Source: Methanolobus zinderi
GTDB lineage: Archaea > Halobacteriota > Methanosarcinia > Methanosarcinales > Methanosarcinaceae
Length of the DNA: 64,000 nucleotides
Direction of reading: 5' to 3'
NCBI RefSeq assembly: GCF_013388255.1
Contig: NZ_CP058215.1
Span: forward strand, 2,640,954-2,704,953
The notes beneath the pieces are model-generated. The model ran no database searches. It worked only from the letters and a program-made list of their open reading frames with translations, and was not told the origin of the DNA. The first letter of the stretch is position 1; every line of letters begins with the position of its first letter. Below are positions 50,087 to 58,538 of the stretch, one piece after another. Both the position numbers and the translations under genes were made by a program.

Positions 50087-50384
50087 TGTTATACCTCAGT
50101 CTTTGATGTACCTTAGAAGAATCAAATTGTATATAAGGCTTGTCAAAAATCAAACTTTAGATAAAGTCAAGTTTATTTTAGTATTGCATATTCTGAAAAG
50201 AGAACTCAAGTCAAACAGATAATATAAAATTCTAAAAGATTAGCAAGAGCTATTTTTTTAAGAAAGACTAGTAAAATAACCATACATCCTCAATAATTAA
50301 CACAAATAAAGTTGTATTTACAAATAGTAAGAGAAACTTGAATTGTACCGAATCTTTGCCGGAAAAAATAGAAGAAAAGAGAAA
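50087..50384. other. AT-rich intergenic region upstream of thiC
   Basis: 298 bases between thiC and the glycosyltransferase gene, both read leftward. The thiC promoter must lie here; TTATATACAATTTG on the minus strand near 50128-50141 is a reasonable TATA region. No conserved thiamine riboswitch core and no supported frame were found. Confidence 0.4.
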
Positions 50385-51314
50385 TCAGTCCTTCTCATGA
50401 TCATGCATCTTGCGCAGGGTGCGCATGTTCTCCCTGTGAAGAGAAACTATCAGATCACTTAACATACCGAAAACGAACATCTGAAAACCGGCAATAATAA
50501 GAAGGGCAGTTAAAACGGTAAGAGGAACACGGGTAACACCCTGCAGCCATTCGGAGACCACATAAATTCCCGCGATCAGACCTGCCACAATGAAAACGCC
50601 ACCAATCAGGCCGAAATAGAACATAGGGTTATGCAATTTTGCCATTTTATAGATCGTACGGCCTATCCTGAAACCATCCTTCAGCGGATTTAGTTTGGTA
50701 GCTGCTTTGGAATGCCTTTTCAAATAGGTGATCGGGACAACCTCTATTCTGTGGTCCTTCTTGATACTGTCTATGGTCATCTCGGACTCGATCTCAAAAC
50801 CGGTCTCCCTCAGGTCAAAGGATTTGATAGCCCTGAGAGTATAGCCCCTGTAACCCGTAAGTATGTCCTCAAGCCATTCACCGTATGCAAAACCGAACAG
50901 TTTGTTGAGCACACGGTTACCCATGCGGTTTAAGCGTGTAAAGGCACCGGCTTCATAATCCGCAAACCTGTTACCTATGACCTGATCCGCACTTCCGTCA
51001 CGCAGCGGTTTGAGTATCGTGTGTATATCATTGGCAAGGTACGTGCCGTCACCGTCAACCATGACAGTATAATCACTGTCTATCAGTTCAAAGGCTTCCT
51101 GGATGGCCTGACCCTTGCCCCTGCCACTCTGGACAACGACCTTTGCACCTTTCTTTTCAGCGATCTCACGGGTGCGGTCACTGCTGTGACCATCCATAAC
51201 GAGGATGTTATCAAAGCCCTCGGAATGAAAATCCTCTATGAGCTGCCCTATGGTGGCTTCTTCGTTTAACGCAGGTATCAGGACACAAACATCTTCGTTC
51301 GACAAAGAACTCAC
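50385..51314 (-). CDS. Family 2 glycosyltransferase with C-terminal membrane spans
   Basis: 309 residues. A GT-A fold catalytic domain of about 225 residues has CVLIPALNEEATIGQLIEDF, the metal-binding VMVDGDGTYLANDI and LTGYRGYTLRAIKS, as in dolichol-phosphate mannosyl- or glucosyltransferases. Two C-terminal spans follow (MFYFGLIGGVFIVAGLIAGI; LTVLTALLIIAGFQMFVFGM). It probably charges a polyprenyl phosphate with sugar for surface glycan or S-layer glycosylation. It lies 12 bases after tbp in the same direction. Confidence 0.85.
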   Translation of the reverse strand: MSSLSNEDVCVLIPALNEEATIGQLIEDFHSEGFDNILVMDGHSSDRTREIAEKKGAKVVVQSGRGKGQAIQEAFELIDSDYTVMVDGDGTYLANDIHTILKPLRDGSADQVIGNRFADYEAGAFTRLNRMGNRVLNKLFGFAYGEWLEDILTGYRGYTLRAIKSFDLRETGFEIESEMTIDSIKKDHRIEVVPITYLKRHSKAATKLNPLKDGFRIGRTIYKMAKLHNPMFYFGLIGGVFIVAGLIAGIYVVSEWLQGVTRVPLTVLTALLIIAGFQMFVFGMLSDLIVSLHRENMRTLRKMHDHEKD

Positions 51315-51325
51315 ACTTGTCCGTT

Positions 51326-51877
51326 TTACAGTAAGCCCATGCTGTCGAGCTGCTGTCTTACGACCTCGACACCCTGCTCACAGTTCTCGGGAGATTTGCC
51401 GCCTGTAACCACAAGTTTACCTGAACTGAAAATAAGTACTACGACCTTCGGATCATCGATACGGTAGACAAGTCCGGGGAACTGTTCAGGTTCATATTCA
51501 ATGTTCTCGAGACCAAGACCTATTGCAATAGCATTAAGGTTGAGTACTGCCTGGAGGTCCGCGGAAGCAACAATATTCTGTACGGTGATCTCAGGATCGG
51601 CTATTGTCTTGATACCGATATCATTGAGCTTCTTTGCCATATTGCCGATTACGGTGTGAACATCATCAACATTCTTTGCACCTGTACATACCACTTTTCC
51701 AGATGTGAAGACCAAAAATGCAGCCTTTGGGTCAGAAACCCTGTACACAAGTCCGGGGAACTTCTGCTTGTTATACTCAGCGCCCTCGAATTCTGCCTCT
51801 ATCTTTGTAAGATCGAACTCCTCTGCAAGTTTAGTAGATGCTACTACATTTTCAATCTTTATGTTATAATCTGACAT
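51326..51877 (-). CDS. tbp: TATA-box-binding protein
   Basis: 183 residues in two direct repeats of the saddle fold: IVNVVAS-type strands [16 protein letters not shown] and [16 protein letters not shown], each followed by [12 protein letters not shown] or [12 protein letters not shown] and a [13 protein letters not shown] or [13 protein letters not shown] strand. It recruits TFB and RNA polymerase at archaeal promoters. The start follows GAGG by eight bases. Confidence 0.97.
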   Translation of the reverse strand: MSDYNIKIENVVASTKLAEEFDLTKIEAEFEGAEYNKQKFPGLVYRVSDPKAAFLVFTSGKVVCTGAKNVDDVHTVIGNMAKKLNDIGIKTIADPEITVQNIVASADLQAVLNLNAIAIGLGLENIEYEPEQFPGLVYRIDDPKVVVLIFSSGKLVVTGGKSPENCEQGVEVVRQQLDSMGLL

Positions 51878-51899
51878 GGTATATCCTCGTATTTAAAGC

Positions 51900-51931
51900 G
51901 GACTTATATTCAGCAATTGAGTATATAAACT
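51900..51931 (-). promoter_or_regulatory. tbp promoter
   Basis: On the minus strand TTTATATACT at 51922-51931 is a consensus-like TATA box, giving a start near 51898 and a short leader with GAGG before the tbp ATG. Confidence 0.5.
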
Positions 51932-52016
51932 TATACCCTCATGTTTATATATCTTTTTAAATAAATGCAGAAAATGCATCGGACACTACAGGATAACATT
52001 GATACTGATAAAGACA

Positions 52017-53120
52017 TCAGTTCTCAAATTCCTTCAGTCCGTCCAGTATCGCATCATACTTGCCGCATACCCTCTCGATAAGATCTCCTTCAAGGCTGCG
52101 ATGCGTGGGAACCGTAATGTCCGCTCCTTCACTGACATTCACACCTTCAACGGACATACCGTAATCAGGAGCTATGATTATGCCGTCAGCAGAAACACCG
52201 AGCCTCAGATCACTTACTATGCGTGCAACCATATCCGTTGCAGGTTGTACCTTTTTACTGAAGACAAGTGCCTTGGAGAAATAGCGGTCTTTCAGGTCCT
52301 TTACTGTTTCAATATTGGACTGCACCTTCTCAGAATCGGAAACGTTTTCCAGTGACCTCATGGCCTCAATGATATCATCAAAGGTCGTGGAACCCACTTC
52401 GATGATCTCACCATCGTAGTGTTTGCTGACCTTCTCGGTATATCCCCTTGAGATCACAAGCTTGTAGACATCTTCCAGTTCCTCAAGCTCCTCTTCTGTG
52501 GGTTCGTAGGCATTGATGACCTTGTAATCCCTGATACCGCACATCTCCATAAGGGATTCGTACATTGGAGTGACCCCCACGAACTTACGTCCAAGCCACT
52601 TGTTCAGGCCACTCTGTCCGCTCTGCACACGGGAGAGCTCAACGATCTTCTTCTTCACAAGTTCCGGATCATTGGATTCAAGTCCGAAATAGTCAGCAAA
52701 AAGAGGAGTGGTGCTGAGTATCTTTGTCCTACCGTGAGGAGCAGCTTCAACAAGTCCACGCTCCTTGAGTTCACGGATATGATCATAGGCGGAGTTGCCC
52801 CTCATATCGATCAGTTCGGACTGGACAAGGGGCTGATGATAAGCAATCATGGAAAGAGTACGAAGCATGGGAGCACTCAACTCCTTCGGAGCCAGAGGCC
52901 TTACGAGTTCTGCATACTCGGCTTTCACCTGCATCACATAACGGCCACCAAGATCCAGTATCTCGATTCCGCTTTCACGAGACTCGTATTCACTGATAAG
53001 CTGCTCGATTATGGGAGCTACCTTTTTCTTTTGCTTGCCCACCAGTTTTGAAAGGGTCGCGACATCAAGTGCCGAACCTGCGGCAAACAAAGCCGCCTCA
53101 ATTGTTTCCCTGTCGCTCAT
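52017..53120 (-). CDS. scpB: Segregation and condensation protein ScpB, long form
   Basis: 367 residues. The first 165 are standard ScpB, two winged helices (ETIEAALFAAGSALDVATLS, then MLRTLSMIAYHQPLVQSELI and RGLVEAAPHGRTKILSTTPL). The remaining 200 residues are an extension that bacterial ScpB (about 190 residues) lacks; it includes a helical stretch (EPTEEELEELEDVYKLVISR) and an alpha/beta end. It forms the kleisin-accessory part of condensin with ScpA and SMC. Operon order smc-scpA-scpB. Confidence 0.88.
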   Translation of the reverse strand: MSDRETIEAALFAAGSALDVATLSKLVGKQKKKVAPIIEQLISEYESRESGIEILDLGGRYVMQVKAEYAELVRPLAPKELSAPMLRTLSMIAYHQPLVQSELIDMRGNSAYDHIRELKERGLVEAAPHGRTKILSTTPLFADYFGLESNDPELVKKKIVELSRVQSGQSGLNKWLGRKFVGVTPMYESLMEMCGIRDYKVINAYEPTEEELEELEDVYKLVISRGYTEKVSKHYDGEIIEVGSTTFDDIIEAMRSLENVSDSEKVQSNIETVKDLKDRYFSKALVFSKKVQPATDMVARIVSDLRLGVSADGIIIAPDYGMSVEGVNVSEGADITVPTHRSLEGDLIERVCGKYDAILDGLKEFEN

Positions 53121-53132
53121 AATGATACTTTA

Positions 53133-53969
53133 TTATTCAGCAGTGTCCCGCATACTATCGAACGGGTACACGTAGAGTTCACCAAACAATTCCTTCTGTT
53201 TCAGCCAGACCTTCTTTTCAGTTGCAAGGAAAAGAAGTGATACATAGGTCATTATATTCTCTGAACGGTCATCACCCAGCAGGTCCGAAAGGACCACAAA
53301 TTCCTTCTCAGCCATATCTTTCATAAGCCGCTCACCAAGGGTTCTGACACGCCCGAGAATATCCTCTTCATGGGCTATGCCGAGTACTTCATCAGTGGTA
53401 ACGGCAGCCTTTTCCTCAAGTTTGCGGCGTACCTTCCTGTCCTTTCTCCGGGTTTCGACCTTCTCTGCCTTCTGAAGCTCCAGAATAAGCTCCTGGAGGG
53501 TGACCGGCCTGGTGGCACGGCGTCGAATGGGGAGTTTTGGAACAGGATATTCCTCGACATCATAAAAATCAAGTTCGTCATCGAGCATTTCAAGGTCGTC
53601 TTCATCTTCCTCTTCTTGCACGATCCCGGTTGACTTCATACGCAACAGGATCGATGCATAGAGCAGTGTCCTGCCGGATATACGAAGGTCTGTCATCTGC
53701 ATCTGCTCGATACGCTCGAGGAACATATCCGTAACATTTACTATATCAATATCCCATGGATTGATATCACCATTCTTTGCAAGGTTCATCAGGATCTCCA
53801 CGGGTTCGTTGAGCACATCATCAGAGAACTCCAGCAAGGATTCATCCACACCAAGTCCCCTGAGAGTCTCCATGAAAGCAGGGTCGATGGTCTCAGGAAG
53901 TGAGGATCCCGTCAGAGTAACTGTTTCCACTGACTGTCCGATATCCATCTCATCAATGATCTCGTTCAA
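53133..53969 (-). CDS. scpA: Segregation and condensation protein ScpA (kleisin)
   Basis: 278 residues. EPVEILMNLAKNGDINPWDI followed by DIVNVTDMFLERIEQM is the ScpA N-terminal SMC-neck-binding domain; an acidic linker (EEEDEDDLEMLDDELDFYDV) and the C-terminal winged helix follow. It bridges the SMC heads. It overlaps the smc stop by four bases and lies 12 bases upstream of scpB. Confidence 0.9.
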   Translation of the reverse strand: MNEIIDEMDIGQSVETVTLTGSSLPETIDPAFMETLRGLGVDESLLEFSDDVLNEPVEILMNLAKNGDINPWDIDIVNVTDMFLERIEQMQMTDLRISGRTLLYASILLRMKSTGIVQEEEDEDDLEMLDDELDFYDVEEYPVPKLPIRRRATRPVTLQELILELQKAEKVETRRKDRKVRRKLEEKAAVTTDEVLGIAHEEDILGRVRTLGERLMKDMAEKEFVVLSDLLGDDRSENIMTYVSLLFLATEKKVWLKQKELFGELYVYPFDSMRDTAE

Positions 53970-56900
53970 CGTAATTTCACTCCCGTGATGCTTGTAATAT
54001 TGTTTTCCTGCATGGTGACACCTATTGTCCTCTCTGCAGCCTCTATCATCGGCTTTCTCAGGGAGACCACAATGAACTGTGCGTTCTTCACAGCGGTTTT
54101 CACACGCTGGGCAACCCTTCCCGCATTGGCACCATCAAGGAACATGTCAATCTCATCAAATGCATAGAAAGGAGCCGGACGATACTGCTGTATGGCAAAT
54201 ACAAAGGAAAGTGCCGTGAGGCTCTTCTCTCCTCCTGACATTGCTTCAAGGCGTTGCAGAGTTTTCTCCTTTGGCTGTGCCTTTAAGGTCAGGCCCCCGG
54301 CAAAGGGATCTTCATAATTGTCAAGAACAAGCTCACCGATACCATCCGAGAGTTCATTGAATATCTCCTTGAAAGGTTCGTTTATACCCTCGAACGTGGC
54401 CATGAAGGTATCTTTCTTGAGCTCCTCGTACTGTGTGATCCTTTCCAGGATCTGTTCCCTTTCAGTTGCAAGTGTGTCACGCCTTGTGACAAGCTCTTCA
54501 AGCCTGAGTTCCACTTCAGCGTATTCGTCAATAGCACGCATATTCACAGGCTCGAGTTTCTCCATTGCCTTTTCAATGGACGCTATCCTCGTGCGCACGG
54601 TCTCATAATTCGGAACCTCTTCACTTTCCTCGATACCACGTCTCTGGAGCTCTTCGCTAAGCTCTCCGACCTGCTCCTCAAGTGCGGCCTTTGTGGCATC
54701 CAGTGCAAGTTTCTGACGATTGGCTTCCTCGAATTTTGATTTAGTATCGTCGAACTGCTTCTTGACCGCAAGGTGTTCATCATGCAGACGGGTGCGCTCC
54801 TGCTGGAGTTCCCTGAGCTCCTCTGCAAGTTCGCTCTCACGCTGCTTTTTCTCCAGAAGTGCCCCCTCGAGCTCTTCGATCTTTTCATTTAACTGCTTCA
54901 CACGGCCCTTGTGCGTGGATTTCTTCTCATCCATGGTTTTGATCAGTTCACGATTCTCCTCGATCTTCGAGTTTGCGTAGTCCCTGTCAAGCTTCAATGC
55001 GTTGATATCGGATTCGATGTCACGTACCCTGCCGTCAAGACGTCTCAGTTCCTCGTCAAGCTGCTCTGCCTGGCGGTTGAGTTCGGGAACTTCGGAGCCT
55101 GCAAGTTTCTCCTCAAGTACAGAGATCTCCTGCTCGAGGGATTCCGCAAGTCCGGTCTTCTCTTCTTTCTGAGAGACAACAGAATCCATCTCTTCCCTGA
55201 GCTCTTTTCGGGACTCCTCTATCTCAGCAAGTTCGGCATTCTTTGATTCGATAAGCTGGGAAAGGCGTTCACCCCGTCCTGCTATCTCCTCGATATACAT
55301 CTCCTTTTTGGAGATCTCCTTGTCATGTTCGTGGATCTCGCGGTTAACCTGTGAGATATGGCTCTCGATCTGGTCCAGTTTCTTTATTGCAGTGCTTCGT
55401 CTTGAGTCGAATTCGGTTACCTTTTCAGCAAGTTTTACAAGTTTGTCCTTCTCGGAAGCTGCAAATGACAGACCGCTTGAGCGATGTTTGGAACCTCCCA
55501 CCATTGCACCGCTCTTCTCGACCACATCACCTTCAAGGGTTACCATCCTGAGGCCTCCCATAAGGCGGCGGGCATTACTGAGTGTGTCAACAATAAGCGT
55601 ATCCCTGAACACATACCAGAAAGCGGGCTCGAACTTGGAATCGAACTCAATGAGATCAAGAGCATAACCAATCACACCCTGCCTGTCGGAGAGATTCTTG
55701 TACGGCCTGCGCTGGTCCATCTTGTTCAGAGGAAGAAATGTTGCTCTCCCACCACGGTTGCGTTTCAGGAAATCGATTGCACGGGCTCCATCCTCATCGT
55801 TCTCAACGACAATTGCCTGCATCCTTCCGCCGGCAGCGATCTCAAGAGCAGTGGAATACTTCTGGTCCACACTTCCAAGCTCTGCGATCGTACCATAGAT
55901 TCCTGGCAGACCATGGTGCTTTTTCTCATTCATCACCATCTCGACTGCCTTTGAATAATTACTGTGATCCTCTGAGGCCCTGACTCTCATCTCAAGGCGT
56001 GCATAGTCTTTTTCATAGGTACGCAACTCATCTTCGAGGTCCTTGATAACTGATTTTATCTGGGCGCGGTTACGCTCAAGATCATCAATGTCCTTTGTGA
56101 GAGCATCGATCTTCTCATTCAGTTTCTCAATATCATACTTTACAGAAAGTGTGTCACTGTCAGAAGACTCAGCCTTGGACTTTGCATCCTCGATCTCACT
56201 TTCAATGTCCCTGACCTCGGCAGACTTGCGCCTAAGGGCATCCAGCAGGCGATCCTCCTGACGCATCAGTTCGTTCTTCTCGTTCTTGGCAAGTTCGAGC
56301 TTTGATTTCAGATCGGAAACCTGGTCCCTGGTCTCCGCAAATTTGGCATCAACATCTGAGATCTTGCTCTGCAGGATCATCCTTTCGGTCTTGCGTTCCG
56401 ACATCTCGGCCAGGATACCTTCCTTGCGCATGGATTCTTCTGAAATGCGAGAGTCCAGTTCCTCAAGCTTACCCTTGGTCTCATCGATCTCAACAAAGGT
56501 CTTCCTTCGCCTGGCTTCGATATCCTCCATCTCGTTGTCAGCAAGCTCTATACTGTCATTACACCGGGAGATCTCACCACGGATCTCCTCGATATCCCTC
56601 TTGATCTGGATCTGTTCGTCCTCTCCCATCTTGTGGATGGTGGATGTCATCTCTTCCAGGGCATTCTCCAGTTCCTCAACTTTTTTTCGGCGCTCCTCAA
56701 GAGACTGTCCCAGCTTTCCTAGCACATCTTCCTTTGAGACAATATCATCTTCAACCGAGCCAAGTTCGATCTTTGCATCCTTGAGCTTTGAGAGCAGGAC
56801 AAAACCCTCGAACTTCATCTTCTCTTCCTTGAGGGATTGGTATTTGAGTGCCTGATCACGTTCGTACTTGAGCTTTTCCAGTTGCTGACCGACCTCTTCG

Positions 56901-57490
56901 ATAATGATATCGACCCTTTCAACTCTTTCTCGCACGATCTCAAGTTCGTTCAAGGCACGGTCTTTTTTATTATCGAATTCCGCGACACCGGCGATCTCAT
57001 CGATGATCTTACGCCTTTCTCCGGGTGTCATATTGATAATACGGGTTACATCACCCTGCATCACAACATTGTAGCCCTCGGGAGTCACACCAGCTTTTGC
57101 CAGATGATTGTGTACATCGGTCAGGCTCACAGCCTTGCCGTTGAAGTAAAAATAACTGTAATAACCGGTATCGGTCTCACGTATCTTTCTGGTAATGGAT
57201 ATCTCGTCACTGGCTACCGGCATCTTCCGGTCAGAATTATCGAACTTTATACTTACCTGGGCAAAATCCGGTTTTTTAGAACTGTCACCATTATAGATAA
57301 GATCCGTAAGCTTTTCAGCCCTCATGGTCCTGGAGCTGGAGAGCCCCAGCACAAAAAGTATACCGTCAATTATATTGGATTTGCCACTACCGTTCGGTCC
57401 GGAGATGGTGGTAAAGCCTTCAAAGAACGGGATCTTTACCTTTTTACCGAAGGATTTGAAGTTGATGAACTCAATTTCCTTGATATGCAC
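53966..57490 (-). CDS. smc: Chromosome segregation ATPase SMC
   Basis: 1174 residues. The N-terminal head has Walker A GPNGSGKSN near residue 33. Two long coiled coils (about 165-495 and 690-1000) flank the hinge (about 500-680, including HGLPGIYGTIAELGSVDQKY). The C-terminal head has the signature MSGGEKSLTALSFVFAIQQY and Walker B APFYAFDEIDMFLDG. It compacts and segregates the chromosome with ScpA and ScpB. All motifs are intact. Confidence 0.97.
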   Translation of the reverse strand: MHIKEIEFINFKSFGKKVKIPFFEGFTTISGPNGSGKSNIIDGILFVLGLSSSRTMRAEKLTDLIYNGDSSKKPDFAQVSIKFDNSDRKMPVASDEISITRKIRETDTGYYSYFYFNGKAVSLTDVHNHLAKAGVTPEGYNVVMQGDVTRIINMTPGERRKIIDEIAGVAEFDNKKDRALNELEIVRERVERVDIIIEEVGQQLEKLKYERDQALKYQSLKEEKMKFEGFVLLSKLKDAKIELGSVEDDIVSKEDVLGKLGQSLEERRKKVEELENALEEMTSTIHKMGEDEQIQIKRDIEEIRGEISRCNDSIELADNEMEDIEARRRKTFVEIDETKGKLEELDSRISEESMRKEGILAEMSERKTERMILQSKISDVDAKFAETRDQVSDLKSKLELAKNEKNELMRQEDRLLDALRRKSAEVRDIESEIEDAKSKAESSDSDTLSVKYDIEKLNEKIDALTKDIDDLERNRAQIKSVIKDLEDELRTYEKDYARLEMRVRASEDHSNYSKAVEMVMNEKKHHGLPGIYGTIAELGSVDQKYSTALEIAAGGRMQAIVVENDEDGARAIDFLKRNRGGRATFLPLNKMDQRRPYKNLSDRQGVIGYALDLIEFDSKFEPAFWYVFRDTLIVDTLSNARRLMGGLRMVTLEGDVVEKSGAMVGGSKHRSSGLSFAASEKDKLVKLAEKVTEFDSRRSTAIKKLDQIESHISQVNREIHEHDKEISKKEMYIEEIAGRGERLSQLIESKNAELAEIEESRKELREEMDSVVSQKEEKTGLAESLEQEISVLEEKLAGSEVPELNRQAEQLDEELRRLDGRVRDIESDINALKLDRDYANSKIEENRELIKTMDEKKSTHKGRVKQLNEKIEELEGALLEKKQRESELAEELRELQQERTRLHDEHLAVKKQFDDTKSKFEEANRQKLALDATKAALEEQVGELSEELQRRGIEESEEVPNYETVRTRIASIEKAMEKLEPVNMRAIDEYAEVELRLEELVTRRDTLATEREQILERITQYEELKKDTFMATFEGINEPFKEIFNELSDGIGELVLDNYEDPFAGGLTLKAQPKEKTLQRLEAMSGGEKSLTALSFVFAIQQYRPAPFYAFDEIDMFLDGANAGRVAQRVKTAVKNAQFIVVSLRKPMIEAAERTIGVTMQENNITSITGVKLR

Positions 57491-57538
57491 GTGATTCCCC
57501 TTTTTTATAAAGACCTGAATCTTAAGGTCAGGTAATGA

Positions 57539-58384
57539 TTACTTCCTGCGTGTGATGGTTATCACTGCATCTTCATCTTCACGTGCCTCAACTGTCTCGT
57601 ATTCTGTTTCGGTCTGCCTGCGCTTGCTTTCCTCTTCAGCTACTATATAATCACAGTGTTCGCGAGGTCCTTTTCCACGGGTACGCATTTCCCTTTCATC
57701 ATCGGTCTCTGCGACTATGTATTGTGATTCAGGTTCGGGTTCCTCTACCTCCGACCGGACAGCAGGAGCAGCATCACGCACATTAAAACGCAGATTGCCG
57801 GGACGTCTTGGAGATGTGCCCTGTTGTGGATCAGAGGCTTCGCCATTGGATCTTATGGATACCTTGGAGTTATTATTTTCCCTGCCCGGAGGAGTTGCCA
57901 TTTGTGGCGGAGTATAGGGTTTAACCGGAGCAGTGATCACCGGTGTTTCGGAAGGCACCTTCTCCTCAGGCGAGACTGGCTGCTGAACCTCGTTAACAGG
58001 TTCCGGGTCAGGCCTGTATAGTTTAGGCTCAGTGTTTTCCACTGTTTTTTCCTGAGCAGGTCTTATTTCCTCTGGCCTGACCTCCTCTGACCTTGGCTCT
58101 TCATTTCTATGCCTGGACACTGATAGTTCACCGAGGGACCTGATCATTGATTTCTGGTCAAGGAGTTCATCCATTATTCCGTTCAGATTGCTTGAGAGTG
58201 CCTGGACTTTCTGTTCGAGCTGAACAATACGGTTATTGATATCCAAGTCACTTTTAAGATCGCTTCTGATCTCCCGGAGTATTGAATCGCGGAGAGTGGT
58301 CTTGATATCTTCTATCTCCGCCTCTTTTTCCTTTAACTGCCGCTCCAGCCGCTCAATGATAAAATCTCTGTTTTCAGAATTCAT
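57539..58384 (-). CDS. Coiled-coil protein of unknown function upstream of smc
   Basis: 281 residues. Residues 1-90 are a strong coiled coil (ERLERQLKEKEAEIEDIKTT); 95-185 are Pro/Glu/Val-rich and look disordered; the C-terminal 70 residues are acidic and basic mixed, with two copies of a YIVAE segment (QYIVAETDDERE, CDYIVAEEESKR), ending VITITRRK. It lies 48 bases before smc in the same direction, so it may be part of that operon. I do not recognise a family. Confidence 0.75.
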   Translation of the reverse strand: MNSENRDFIIERLERQLKEKEAEIEDIKTTLRDSILREIRSDLKSDLDINNRIVQLEQKVQALSSNLNGIMDELLDQKSMIRSLGELSVSRHRNEEPRSEEVRPEEIRPAQEKTVENTEPKLYRPDPEPVNEVQQPVSPEEKVPSETPVITAPVKPYTPPQMATPPGRENNNSKVSIRSNGEASDPQQGTSPRRPGNLRFNVRDAAPAVRSEVEEPEPESQYIVAETDDEREMRTRGKGPREHCDYIVAEEESKRRQTETEYETVEAREDEDAVITITRRK

Positions 58385-58538
58385 TAAATACCTCGCAAAT
58401 CCATTCGTCCCTCATAAAGTGTTTCAAAAATCTTGTGTTAATATATGAACAAAAGTATAATATAATTTATGGTTGCAATTGTTATTTTTCTTTGGTTTTA
58501 CACTTATTCCCGAATAAAGAACCCTCATGGACCTTAAG

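Noticed and set aside
50087..50384. TPP riboswitch upstream of thiC
   Set aside because: The conserved CTGAGA and related core segments of the TPP riboswitch are not seen in the region on the thiC strand.
54720..56855. Several long plus-strand frames (up to 189 codons) opposite smc
   Set aside because: Ser-rich products mirror the Glu/Lys-rich coiled coil on the other strand; no start signals.
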